NCBI RefSeq assembly: GCF_027532945.1
Contig: NZ_JAPZTZ010000028.1
Location: 51,534-115,533, forward strand
DNA: 64,000 nt
From: Phreatobacter sp.
GTDB lineage: Bacteria > Pseudomonadota > Alphaproteobacteria > Rhizobiales > Phreatobacteraceae
Reading direction: 5' to 3'
Below are positions 36,791 through 44,259 of this stretch, piece after piece; within the stretch, counting starts at the first letter, position 1, and each line of letters starts with the position of its first letter. Made by a program: the position numbers and the translations under genes. The notes beneath the pieces are model-generated. The model was not told the DNA's origin. It saw only the letters and a list, made by a program, of their open reading frames with translations, and ran no database searches.

Positions 36791-37345
36791 TCAGCCCTCG
36801 GCCTGGCGCTTGAGCTTCGCGAGGCCGGCCTCGAAATCCGGACCGACCATTCGCTCCATGCTGAAGACGAGGCTCATCAGCCTGGCGACGAATGGCTGGG
36901 GGCCGGACATGGCCCAGGTGACGCGCGTTCCCTCGGGGCCGGGCAACAGGGTGAATTCCGCTCGGTTATGCGCCTCGAAGGGCTTGAGGAAGTCGAGCTG
37001 GATGGCCACCGCCCGCGGCTCGGCGGAGAGGATCTCCATGCGTCCGGTGCCGACCTTGCCGTTGCCGCTCCAGCCATAGACGGCGCCGACGCCGCTCTCC
37101 GACCCCGACAGGGTCCGGGTCATGGCGGGGTCCTTGTCCTCCCAGGGCGACCAGCGCGGCCATTGGCGGAAATCGGCAATGAGCGGCTGGATGCGCTCCG
37201 GGGGAGCTGCGATCACCGTCGATCGCTCGAGGCGGAAATGATCGGGCCGCGTGGCCGCAAAGGCGAGGACGCCGCCGATGACGGCGGCAAAGGCGACGAG
37301 GGCGTAGAGCCTGCGGCGAAGTCCTCTCATGGTCGCGGTCGTCAC
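36791..37345 (-). CDS. SRPBCC (START-like) protein with N-terminal membrane anchor
   Basis: 184 aa from a GTG at 37345 that overlaps the VOC stop by 4 bp; an ATG at 37330 is an alternative start. A hydrophobic N-terminal segment (LYALVAFAAVIGGVLAFAA, about 13-31) anchors the protein, followed by a polyketide-cyclase/SRPBCC domain: RSTVIAAPPERIQPLIADFR, WPRWSPWEDKDPAM and GSESGVGAVYGWSGNGKVG. Such domains bind hydrophobic ligands. It is coupled to the VOC gene, and both are probably controlled by the palindrome at 37864-37883. Confidence 0.85.
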   Translation of the reverse strand: MTTATMRGLRRRLYALVAFAAVIGGVLAFAATRPDHFRLERSTVIAAPPERIQPLIADFRQWPRWSPWEDKDPAMTRTLSGSESGVGAVYGWSGNGKVGTGRMEILSAEPRAVAIQLDFLKPFEAHNRAEFTLLPGPEGTRVTWAMSGPQPFVARLMSLVFSMERMVGPDFEAGLAKLKRQAEG

Positions 37346-37800
37346 GCCTTCGCCAGCGGATGGGCGAAGCTCCAGGCATGGCCGAAGGGATCGACCACCT
37401 GACCATAACGGTCGCCCCAGAAGGCGTCGTGGGGGGCCATGACCGAGGTGGCACCGGCCTTCATCGCCCGCTCGTACCAGGCGTCGCAGCTCTCCACCCT
37501 CAGGTGAACCGTGACGGAACTGCCGCCGATCCGCGGCGGGGCGCCAAAATTGGCACCGGGGAAGCGATGCTCCGGGAAGTCGTCGTGAAGGAAGACGTGC
37601 GACCCGTTGATGAGGAGATCGGCGTGCAGGAGCCGTTTGCCGTCCTGCGACGGCAATCGCGACAGCTCCTGCGCGCCCAGTGCCGCACCGTAGAAGGCGA
37701 TGGCCTCCGCCGCGCCCTCGACATTGAGGTGGGGGATCACGGCCTTGGCGGGGAGGGCGCTGTCGGTCGTGGCGCTGTCGGTCATGGCGCTGTCGGTCAT
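37342..37800 (-). CDS. VOC-family protein, PhnB-like glyoxalase fold
   Basis: 152 aa. AVIPHLNVEGAAEAIAFYGA is the beta-alpha start of the PhnB/YhhG branch, with GSHVFLHDDFPEH and HAWSFAHPLAKA at the end (D-P-F-G-H-x-W). Function of these small VOC proteins is not settled. The first 15 residues are three copies of an MTDSA-type repeat (MTDSAMTDSATTDSA) encoded by a 15-bp tandem repeat, which gives two possible ATG starts (37800 and 37785). First gene of a three-gene operon. Confidence 0.88.
   Translation of the reverse strand: MTDSAMTDSATTDSALPAKAVIPHLNVEGAAEAIAFYGAALGAQELSRLPSQDGKRLLHADLLINGSHVFLHDDFPEHRFPGANFGAPPRIGGSSVTVHLRVESCDAWYERAMKAGATSVMAPHDAFWGDRYGQVVDPFGHAWSFAHPLAKA
37756..37800 (-). 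repeat. 3 x 15-bp tandem repeat at the VOC gene start
   Basis: Unit on the plus strand GGCGCTGTCGGTCRT, copies at 37756, 37771 and 37786; the last two are identical and the first differs by one base (G for A) which turns an ATG into ACG on the coding strand. Confidence 0.95.
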
Positions 37801-37863
37801 GGCGGGCTCCTTCGGAATGACGGGGTGCGGCCGGGTCGGTGCGAGGAGGTGGGCCGGCTATTT

Positions 37864-37909
37864 ACTTAACATTTAGGTTAAGTATCGAGGCGCAAAGCGC
37901 CGCTGTCAA
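37864..37909 (-). promoter_or_regulatory. Promoter and ArsR-type operator of the VOC-SRPBCC-DUF1579 operon
   Basis: On the minus strand a -35 TTGACA (37909-37904), a 17-bp spacer and -10 GATACT (37886-37881). A perfect 7-6-7 inverted repeat ACTTAACATTTAGGTTAAGT (37864-37883) overlaps the -10 box and the expected start of transcription, as repressor sites do. This AT-rich type of palindrome is common before ArsR/SRPBCC gene pairs. The predicted leader is about 75 nt. No ArsR gene is in the neighbourhood. Confidence 0.75.
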
Positions 37910-38000
37910 GCCGGGGCGGCGGCAGGACCGCCGCCTCCTCACCCCGGCGTTCAAGGGCTCAAGCCAGGACGGTTTTTCAAACGTCACGTTTTCGGGTATG

Positions 38001-38462
38001 ATGTCCGTCGTTGCGCCCCTCGTGGCGCGAAGCAGAGAGGATTGGACCCTGTCCACCACAACCCTGCCGGGCTCGGCCGCCAGCGCGCCGCCCACCGGGA
38101 CTCCCACGGCCGGCACCGCGCCCGCGGACGTCCTCAAACTCGTCCTCGACACCTTGGAAGAGAACAAGGCCGAGGAGATTCAGGCGATCGACCTCAAGGG
38201 CAAGACCTCCATCGCCGATGCGATGGTGGTGTCCTCCGGCCGTTCGCATCGTCATGTCGGCGCGCTTGCCGATTATCTGATGAAGGCGCTGAAGGAAGCC
38301 GGCGTTGCCCAGGTCCGCGTCGAGGGCCTGCCCGCCTGCGACTGGGTCCTCGTCGATGCGGGCGACGTCATCGTCCACGTCTTCCGGCCCGAGGTCCGCG
38401 CCTTCTACAATCTCGAGAAGATGTGGTCCGCCGCCCGTCCGGGCGACCGGCTCGCCGGCTGA
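38001..38462 (+). CDS. rsfS: Ribosome silencing factor RsfS
   Basis: 153 aa from the ATG at 38001 (another ATG at 37998 is adjacent). It binds ribosomal protein uL14 and blocks subunit joining in poor growth. The conserved domain starts near residue 42 (VLKLVLDTLEENKAEEIQAI) and has SSGRSHRHVGALADYLMKAL, EGLPACDWVLVDAGDVIVHV and FRPEVRAFYNLEKMW. The N-terminal 40 residues are low-complexity Ser/Thr/Pro/Ala. rlmH follows by 51 bp, the usual pair; obgE, proAB and nadD, which often come before, are absent here. Confidence 0.94.
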   Translation: MSVVAPLVARSREDWTLSTTTLPGSAASAPPTGTPTAGTAPADVLKLVLDTLEENKAEEIQAIDLKGKTSIADAMVVSSGRSHRHVGALADYLMKALKEAGVAQVRVEGLPACDWVLVDAGDVIVHVFRPEVRAFYNLEKMWSAARPGDRLAG

Positions 38463-38513
38463 CATCCGGGACCTGAGGCGGGCGCGCCGCGGAGTGTCGA
38501 TGCGGCTGTCGCC

Positions 38514-38990
38514 ATGCGCCTGATCCTCGTCGCCGTCGGCCGTACCAAGGCGGGCCCGGAAACCGAGCTCGCCGCCCGCTACCAGGACCGCGCGGCCAAG
38601 GCCGGCAAGGCGCTTGGCTTTCGCGCGATGGAGGCGGTGACGCTCGACGAGAGCCGCGCGGCCGACGTCGCCGCGCGCAAGGCCGAAGAGGCTGCCGCCA
38701 TCCGCCGCGTCCGGTCGGGCCGCCTCATCCTGCTCGACGAGCGCGGCAAGAGCCTCGGCAGCGCCGATTTCGCCGCACAGCTCGGACGCTGGAAGGATGC
38801 GTCGGAGGAGGCTGCGACCCTCGTCATCGGCGGGCCGGACGGGCTCGATCCGGCGCTGCGGGCGGAGGCCGATCTCGTGCTCTCCTTCGGCGCCATGACC
38901 TGGCCGCACCAGCTCGTGCGGGTCATGGCGATGGAGCAGCTCTACCGTGCCGTGACCATCCTCTCAGGCCATCCCTATCATCGCGTCTGA
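38514..38990 (+). CDS. rlmH: 23S rRNA (pseudouridine1915-N3)-methyltransferase
   Basis: 158 aa, SPOUT fold with a trefoil knot. MRLILVAVGRTKAGPETELA is the N-terminus; VRSGRLILLDERGKSLGSAD, LVIGGPDGLDPALRA and MAMEQLYRAVTILSGHPYHR are the knot and the invariant C-terminal tyrosine/histidine end. It methylates pseudouridine 1915 in helix 69 of assembled ribosomes. Confidence 0.97.
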   Translation: MRLILVAVGRTKAGPETELAARYQDRAAKAGKALGFRAMEAVTLDESRAADVAARKAEEAAAIRRVRSGRLILLDERGKSLGSADFAAQLGRWKDASEEAATLVIGGPDGLDPALRAEADLVLSFGAMTWPHQLVRVMAMEQLYRAVTILSGHPYHRV

Positions 38991-39065
38991 GCGGTGACCG
39001 GGCGTGTTGATGTGGATAAGGGGCGTCGGTCCGGCGCGGCCGCACTGGACATCGCGCCCCTTACG

Positions 39066-39105
39066 CTGTCATCGAACCTTCATTAAACTGTCACCCGTCC
39101 GTCAC
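39066..39105 (+). promoter_or_regulatory. Tandem Pho boxes upstream of ugpB
   Basis: Four 7-bp half-sites at exact 11-bp spacing: CTGTCAT (39066), CCTTCAT (39077), CTGTCAC (39088), CCGTCAC (39099), each separated by 4 bp. This matches the PhoB consensus of two or more CTGTCAT repeats. The box ends 79 bp before the ugpB start. PhoB control of ugp is established in E. coli and rhizobia; here it is inferred from sequence. Confidence 0.85.
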
Positions 39106-39183
39106 TGCGCGGACCCAGAACGGCGCGGTTCTTTGCCGCAAGCCGCACCGCCGCCGCAAGGCGCCCGTTGGGAGGTATTTTTC

Positions 39184-40503
39184 ATGTTCAATCGTCGTTT
39201 CGTGCTCGCGGCCACCGCGGCAGCCATGATGGCCGCCACGCCGGCTGCCGCCCAGGTCGAGATCCAGTGGTGGCATGCCATGACCGGCGTCAACAACGAC
39301 GTCGTCAACAAGCTCGCGCAGGACTTCAACGCCACCCAGACCGAATATCGCGTCGTCCCGGTCTACAAGGGCTCTTATCCCGATACGATGAATGCCGGCA
39401 TTGCGGCCTTCCGCGCCGGCAACGCCCCGCACATCCTGCAGGTCTTCGAGGTCGGCACCGCCACGATGATGGCCGCCCGCGGCGCCATCAAGCCGGTGTT
39501 CCAGCTCATGGCCGAGGCCAACGAGCCCTTCGATCCGAAGGCCTACCTGCCTGCCGTCGCCGGCTACTATTCGACCTCCCGCGGCGAGATGCTGTCCTTC
39601 CCGTTCAACTCCTCATCCGCGGTGATGTGGTACAACAAGGACGCCTTCCGCCGCGCCGGCCTCAATCCGGACGTGCCGCCGAAGACCTGGCCGGAAGTGT
39701 TCGAAGCGGCCAAGAAGCTGCGTGCTGCCGGCTTCGACAAGTGCGGCTTCTCCTCGGCCTGGATCACCTGGCTGAACCTGGAGCAGTTCTCGCTCTGGCA
39801 TAACGTGCCGCTCGCCAGCCGGGCTAACGGCATCGACGGCTTCGACACGGAACTGCGCTTCAACTCGGCCCTTCACGTCCGCCATCTGCAGAACCTCATC
39901 GAGCTGCAGCGCGACAACACCTTCTCCTATTCGGGCCGCACCAATACCGGCGAGGGCCGCTTCACCTCCGGCGAGTGCCCGATCTTCCTGACCTCCTCGG
40001 GCTTCTACGGCAACGTCAAGGCGAACGCGAAGTTCGACTGGGCCAATGCGCCGATGCCCTATTATCCGGATGCTGCCGGTGCCCCGCAGAACTCGACTCT
40101 GGGTGGCGCCTCGCTGTGGGTGATGGGCGGCAAGCCGGCGGCCGAATATCGCGGCGTCGCCAAATTCTTCGCCTTCCTGTCGCAGACCGACCGTCAGGCG
40201 CGTCTCCACACCGACTCGGGCTACCTGCCGATCACGCTGGCGGCCTACGAGCAGGTGAAGGCCTCCGGTTTCTACCGCGAGAACCCCTATCTCGAGACGC
40301 CGATCCTGCAGCTGAACAACAAGCCGCCGACCGAGAACTCCCGCGGCCTGCGTCTCGGCAACATGGTGCAGATGCGTGATGTCTGGGCCGAGGAGATCGA
40401 GGCGGCGCTGGCCGGCCAGAAGAGCGCCCAGGCGGCTCTCGACGCCGCCGTGTCGCGCGGCAACACCATGCTCCGGCAGTTCGAGCGTACGGTTTCGCGC
40501 TGA
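39184..40503 (+). CDS. ugpB: sn-glycerol-3-phosphate ABC transporter, periplasmic binding protein
   Basis: 439 aa from the ATG at 39184, preceded by GGGAGG (39169-39174). The signal peptide MFNRRFVLAATAAAMMAATP ends at about AAA-Q. Family segments include EIQWWHAMTGVNNDVVNKLA, YRVVPVYKGSYPDTMNAGIA, QVFEVGTATMMAARGAIKPV and SSAVMWYNKDAFRRAGL. It captures glycerol-3-phosphate or its diesters in the periplasm under phosphate starvation. First gene of ugpBAEC, behind Pho boxes; a perfect stem-loop separates it from ugpA. Confidence 0.95.
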   Translation: MFNRRFVLAATAAAMMAATPAAAQVEIQWWHAMTGVNNDVVNKLAQDFNATQTEYRVVPVYKGSYPDTMNAGIAAFRAGNAPHILQVFEVGTATMMAARGAIKPVFQLMAEANEPFDPKAYLPAVAGYYSTSRGEMLSFPFNSSSAVMWYNKDAFRRAGLNPDVPPKTWPEVFEAAKKLRAAGFDKCGFSSAWITWLNLEQFSLWHNVPLASRANGIDGFDTELRFNSALHVRHLQNLIELQRDNTFSYSGRTNTGEGRFTSGECPIFLTSSGFYGNVKANAKFDWANAPMPYYPDAAGAPQNSTLGGASLWVMGGKPAAEYRGVAKFFAFLSQTDRQARLHTDSGYLPITLAAYEQVKASGFYRENPYLETPILQLNNKPPTENSRGLRLGNMVQMRDVWAEEIEAALAGQKSAQAALDAAVSRGNTMLRQFERTVSR

Positions 40504-40523
40504 ACTTACTGTGTCTATCGGAT

Positions 40524-40548
40524 CGGGGCGGGCCCTCAGCCCGCCCCG
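40524..40548 (+). other. Intercistronic stem-loop between ugpB and ugpA
   Basis: CGGGGCGGGC - CCTCA - GCCCGCCCCG, a perfect 10-bp stem 20 bp after the ugpB stop. Such hairpins between a binding-protein gene and its permease genes often protect the upstream message or attenuate read-through, which would give more UgpB than permease. No T-tract follows. Confidence 0.7.
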
Positions 40549-40569
40549 GTGCCGTCTGAGGGGATCGTC

Positions 40570-41451
40570 ATGGAAAAGCGCGTCGTTTTCGACGGCAAGA
40601 TCCTGCCCTACGCGCTGCTGATGCCGCAGCTCCTCATCACCATCATCTTCTTCTACTGGCCTGCGGCTCAGGCGGTCTGGCAGTCCTTCCTGATCCAGGA
40701 TGCCTTCGGCCTGTCCACCGAGTTCGTCTGGCTTGAGAACTACGCCGTCCTCTTCGCCAATCCCGACTACTACCGGTCGATGCTGACGACGCTGGTCTTC
40801 TCGACCCTCGTCACCGTTTTCTCGCTGTCGCTGTCGCTGTTGCTGGCGGTGCAAGCCGACAAGCAGATCAAAGGGGCGAGCGGCTACAAGACCTTCCTGA
40901 TGTGGCCCTATGCCGTCGCCCCGGCCATTGCCGGCGTGCTCTGGCTCTTCATGTTCCAGCCGTCCCTCGGCCTCGTCGCGCAGGCCATCCGCGCGCTCGG
41001 CTTCGACTGGAACCCGCAGCTCAACGCCAATCACGCCATGGCGCTGGTGGTCATGGCGGCGACCTGGAAGCAGATCAGCTACAATTTCCTGTTCTTCCTC
41101 GCCGGCCTGCAGTCGATCCCGAAGAGCGTCATCGAGGCCGCGGCCATCGACGGCGCCCGTCCCGTCCGGCGCTTCTGGACCGTGATCTTCCCGCTCCTGT
41201 CGCCGACCACCTTCTTCCTGCTGGTCGTGAACATCGTCTACGTCTTCTTCGACACGTTCGGCATCATCGATTCCGTCACCGGTGGCGGTCCCGCTCAGGG
41301 CACCACGACGCTGGTCTACAAGGTCTTCTCCGACGGCCGCCTCGGCGGCGACCTCGGCGGTTCCGCCGCCCAGTCGGTTGTCCTGATGGTGCTGGTGATC
41401 GGGCTGACCGCCATCCAGTTCCGCTACATCGAGCGCAAGGTCCAGTACTGA
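40570..41451 (+). CDS. ugpA: sn-glycerol-3-phosphate ABC transporter permease UgpA
   Basis: 293 aa from the ATG at 40570. Six membrane segments, for example LLMPQLLITIIFFYWPAAQA and VTVFSLSLSLLLAVQ; the permease EAA loop that contacts UgpC is seen as VIEAAAIDGARPVRRFWTVI (about 190-209). GGGPAQGTTTLVYKVF near the C-terminus is typical of UgpA. Its stop overlaps the ugpE start by one base (TGATG). Confidence 0.95.
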   Translation: MEKRVVFDGKILPYALLMPQLLITIIFFYWPAAQAVWQSFLIQDAFGLSTEFVWLENYAVLFANPDYYRSMLTTLVFSTLVTVFSLSLSLLLAVQADKQIKGASGYKTFLMWPYAVAPAIAGVLWLFMFQPSLGLVAQAIRALGFDWNPQLNANHAMALVVMAATWKQISYNFLFFLAGLQSIPKSVIEAAAIDGARPVRRFWTVIFPLLSPTTFFLLVVNIVYVFFDTFGIIDSVTGGGPAQGTTTLVYKVFSDGRLGGDLGGSAAQSVVLMVLVIGLTAIQFRYIERKVQY

Positions 41452-42299
41452 TGGTCGAGCGCCAGAGCTTCTTCTCGTTCCTGCCCCACCTGATCCTCGC
41501 TCTCGGGATCCTCGTCGTGGCCTTCCCGGTCTATGTGGCCTTCGTCGCCTCGACCTGGGACCCCGCGACCATCTCCAACGGCACGATGCCGCTGAGGCCC
41601 GGCCCCTATTTCCTCGAGAACTACCGCCAGACGTTGTTCGAGGGCACGGCGCGCTCCTCGCGCTCGCCGGTTGGCCTGATGATGCTGAACAGCCTGGTGA
41701 TGGCGCTCACGATTGCCATCGGCAAGATCGCCATCTCCATCATCTCGGCCTTCGCCATTGTCTATTTCCGCTTCCCCTTCCGGATGACGGCCTTCTGGGT
41801 GATCTTCGTTACGCTCATGCTGCCGGTCGAGGTGCGCATCTACCCGACCTACAAGATCGTCGCCGATCTCGGCCTGCTCGACAGCTATATGGGCCTCACC
41901 GTGCCGCTCATCGCCTCGGCTACGGCGACCCTGCTGTTCCGCCAGTTTTTCATGACTGTGCCGGATGAGCTGGTCGAGGCCTCGAAGATCGACGGCGCCG
42001 GGCCGATGCAGTTCTTCCGCGACACGCTGCTGCCGCTTTCCATCACCACGGTCGCCGCCCTGTTCGTCATCCAGTTCATCTACGGCTGGAACCAGTATCT
42101 CTGGCCGCTGCTGATCACGACGCGCGAGGGCATGCAGACCATCGTCATCGGCATCAAGAAGATGATCGTGACGCAGGACGCGCTGACCGAATGGCAGATC
42201 GCCATGGCCACGGCGGTGCTGGCGATGCTGCCGCCGGTGCTGGTTGTCATCATCATGCAACGGCTCTTTGTGAAGGGCCTGGTCGAGACCGAGAAGTAA
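41451..42299 (+). CDS. ugpE: sn-glycerol-3-phosphate ABC transporter permease UgpE
   Basis: 282 aa from the ATG at 41451. Six membrane segments; [20 protein letters not shown] first, EAA loop [20 protein letters not shown] (about 175-194). [20 protein letters not shown] and [20 protein letters not shown] are typical of UgpE. Partner of UgpA in the inner membrane; ugpC follows by 13 bp. Confidence 0.95.
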   Translation: MVERQSFFSFLPHLILALGILVVAFPVYVAFVASTWDPATISNGTMPLRPGPYFLENYRQTLFEGTARSSRSPVGLMMLNSLVMALTIAIGKIAISIISAFAIVYFRFPFRMTAFWVIFVTLMLPVEVRIYPTYKIVADLGLLDSYMGLTVPLIASATATLLFRQFFMTVPDELVEASKIDGAGPMQFFRDTLLPLSITTVAALFVIQFIYGWNQYLWPLLITTREGMQTIVIGIKKMIVTQDALTEWQIAMATAVLAMLPPVLVVIIMQRLFVKGLVETEK

Positions 42300-42312
42300 G
42301 GGACCACCATCC

Positions 42313-43386
42313 ATGAGCGAGGTCGTTCTCGACCAGATCCGCAAGGTCTATGCCGGCAATGTCGAGGCCGTGCGCGGCGTCGACATCCATGTGCCCGACG
42401 GCGCCTTCTGTGTGCTTGTCGGCCCGTCGGGCTGCGGCAAGTCCACGCTGCTGCGCATGATCGCGGGGCTGGAGACCATCACCTCCGGCGAGTGCCGCAT
42501 CGGCTCGCGCCGGGTCAACGAGCTGGAGCCGGCCGAGCGCGACATCGCCATGGTGTTCCAGAACTACGCGCTCTATCCGCACATGAGCGTCTACGACAAC
42601 ATGGCCTATGGCCTGCGCAACCGCGGCACGGCGAAGGATGAGATCGATGCGCGGGTGAAGGAAGCCGCCCGCATCCTCGAGATCACGCCCTTCCTCGACC
42701 GCAAGCCGCGGCAGCTCTCCGGCGGCCAGCGCCAGCGCGTCGCCATGGGCCGCGCCATCGTGCGCAAGCCGCAGGTCTTCCTGTTCGACGAACCGCTCTC
42801 CAACCTCGACGCCAAGCTACGCATCCAGATGCGCGTCGAGATCAAGAAGCTGCAGCGCGCGCTCGGCGTCACCTCGGTCTATGTGACCCATGACCAGCTG
42901 GAGGCGATGACGCTCGCCGACGTGCTGGTGGTGATGAACAAGGGCGAGGTCGAACAAGTGGGTGCGCCGCTCGACCTCTATGAAAAGCCGGCCTCGACCT
43001 TCGTCGCGAGTTTCATCGGCGCGCCGCCGATGAACCTCATTCCGGTCGCCGGCGGTCCCGGCGGCATCGCCACCGACGGCCTCACGGGCGGCGCCGGCCT
43101 GCCGGTTCCCGCTGCCGGCGCCATTCTCGGCATCCGGCCGGAGCATCTCCATCTCGCCACTGGCCCGCTGCCCGATGGTGGCGTCGGCATCACCTTCCCC
43201 GTCTCGGCGGTGGAGGCGGTGGGATCGGAGACCTTCGTCTACGGGCCGATCGGCGGCACGGGACAGGACATGATCGCCCGCCTGCCGGGCAAGGCGCTGC
43301 TCGACGCGGGCACGGCCATGTCGGTTTTTGCCCTGCGCGAGAACCTGCACCTGTTCGACAAGGATACCGGCAAGCGCATCGGCTGA
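42313..43386 (+). CDS. ugpC: sn-glycerol-3-phosphate import ATP-binding protein UgpC
   Basis: 357 aa. Walker [20 protein letters not shown] (about 37-55), Q-loop [23 protein letters not shown] signature [20 protein letters not shown], Walker [17 protein letters not shown] and switch His in [15 protein letters not shown]. The C-terminal TOBE/MalK-like domain (about 240-357) contains [12 protein letters not shown]. It energises UgpAE import and completes the ugpBAEC operon. Confidence 0.96.
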   Translation: MSEVVLDQIRKVYAGNVEAVRGVDIHVPDGAFCVLVGPSGCGKSTLLRMIAGLETITSGECRIGSRRVNELEPAERDIAMVFQNYALYPHMSVYDNMAYGLRNRGTAKDEIDARVKEAARILEITPFLDRKPRQLSGGQRQRVAMGRAIVRKPQVFLFDEPLSNLDAKLRIQMRVEIKKLQRALGVTSVYVTHDQLEAMTLADVLVVMNKGEVEQVGAPLDLYEKPASTFVASFIGAPPMNLIPVAGGPGGIATDGLTGGAGLPVPAAGAILGIRPEHLHLATGPLPDGGVGITFPVSAVEAVGSETFVYGPIGGTGQDMIARLPGKALLDAGTAMSVFALRENLHLFDKDTGKRIG

Positions 43387-43453
43387 GGACGGCCGGCGCG
43401 CGCCGCGCCACCGCTCCTTGAAGGGGCGAGGCAGCATCGCCATATTCGGAAAG

Positions 43454-43516
43454 CGCCGGTGCCGTCCGGCGTGCCGGGTGCCTTCGGGGCCCGGTCGATG
43501 TCGCTCTTCCGAGGAC
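43454..43516 (+). promoter_or_regulatory. Putative ROSE-type RNA thermometer before hsp20
   Basis: The leader can fold in three hairpins: CGCCGG/CCGGCG (43454-43471), CCGGG/CCCGG (43474-43494), and a last one where GTCGCT (43500-43505) faces the SD GAGGAC (43511-43516) with GTC pairing GAC and a G opposite G next to it. A YGCU-type segment opposite the SD with a G-G mismatch is the hallmark of ROSE elements in front of small heat shock genes of rhizobia. It would open and permit translation at high temperature. Inference from sequence and context. Confidence 0.55.
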
Positions 43517-43523
43517 CTCGTCC

Positions 43524-43952
43524 ATGTCGCGCGTGCCGTCTCTCTCCTCGCCGTTCCTCCTTGGTTTCGACCAGCTGGAACGGGTCCTGGACCGGGTCGC
43601 CAAAGGTGCCGAGGGCTATCCGCCCTACAATATCGAGCGGATCGCCGCGACGCCGACGCAAGCCGAACGCCTGCGCATCACCCTCGCGGTTGCCGGCTTC
43701 ACGCGCCAGCAGCTCGAGGTCACCGTCGAAGAGAACCAGTTGCTCATCCGCGGCCGCCAGCAGGAGGACACGGAAGGGCGCGACTTCATCCATCGCGGCA
43801 TCGCCGCCCGCCAGTTCCAGCGCGCCTTCGTGCTTGCCGACGGGATGGAGGTCATGGGAGCCGACCTGAAGAACGGGCTTCTGTCGATCGATCTGGCCCG
43901 CCCGGAGCCCGAGCGGATCGTGCGGCGGATCGACATCGCGACGCAGGACTGA
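43524..43952 (+). CDS. Small heat shock protein, Hsp20 (IbpA-like)
   Basis: 142 aa. Alpha-crystallin domain (about 38-125): YNIERIAATPTQAERLRITL, VAGFTRQQLEVTVEENQLLI, GIAARQFQRAFVLADGMEVM, and LKNGLLSIDLARPEPERI with the conserved G-x-L strand. The class-A rhizobial IbpA type has this N-terminus with LGFDQLERVLDR. It holds unfolded proteins during heat stress. A DUF1150 gene follows by 37 bp, the characteristic partner. Confidence 0.94.
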   Translation: MSRVPSLSSPFLLGFDQLERVLDRVAKGAEGYPPYNIERIAATPTQAERLRITLAVAGFTRQQLEVTVEENQLLIRGRQQEDTEGRDFIHRGIAARQFQRAFVLADGMEVMGADLKNGLLSIDLARPEPERIVRRIDIATQD

Positions 43953-43989
43953 CCCTGCACCGCAACCTGCCTTTGAAGGAGGTTCGAGC

Positions 43990-44238
43990 ATGAACGACCG
44001 TTCCCCCATCGCCCCCGAGATCCTCGCCCAGCTGGGCGTGGCCAAGGTGGCTTATGTCAAATCGATGCGGTCCGACGATTTCTCCCGCGCCTTCCCGCAG
44101 GCGCCGGCCCTGCCGCCGGGGATCGACCTCTTCGCCCTCGTCTCCGCCGACGGCACGCCGATCATGGTGACTGACCGCCGCGAGGACGCGGTGGCGAATG
44201 CCTGGGAGAACGAGCTGGAGACGGTCAGCCTGCACTGA
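43990..44238 (+). CDS. DUF1150 family protein
   Basis: 82 aa with a strong SD AAGGAGG (43976-43982). Small acidic protein usually encoded straight after hsp20 in alphaproteobacteria. Its conserved part is LGVAKVAYVKSMRSDD and LFALVSADGTPIMVTDRRED; the C-terminal ANAWENELETVSLH is the family end. The function is unknown; the linkage suggests a role in the heat shock response. Confidence 0.9.
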   Translation: MNDRSPIAPEILAQLGVAKVAYVKSMRSDDFSRAFPQAPALPPGIDLFALVSADGTPIMVTDRREDAVANAWENELETVSLH

Positions 44239-44259
44239 CCGATGGTGAGGCGCCACGGC

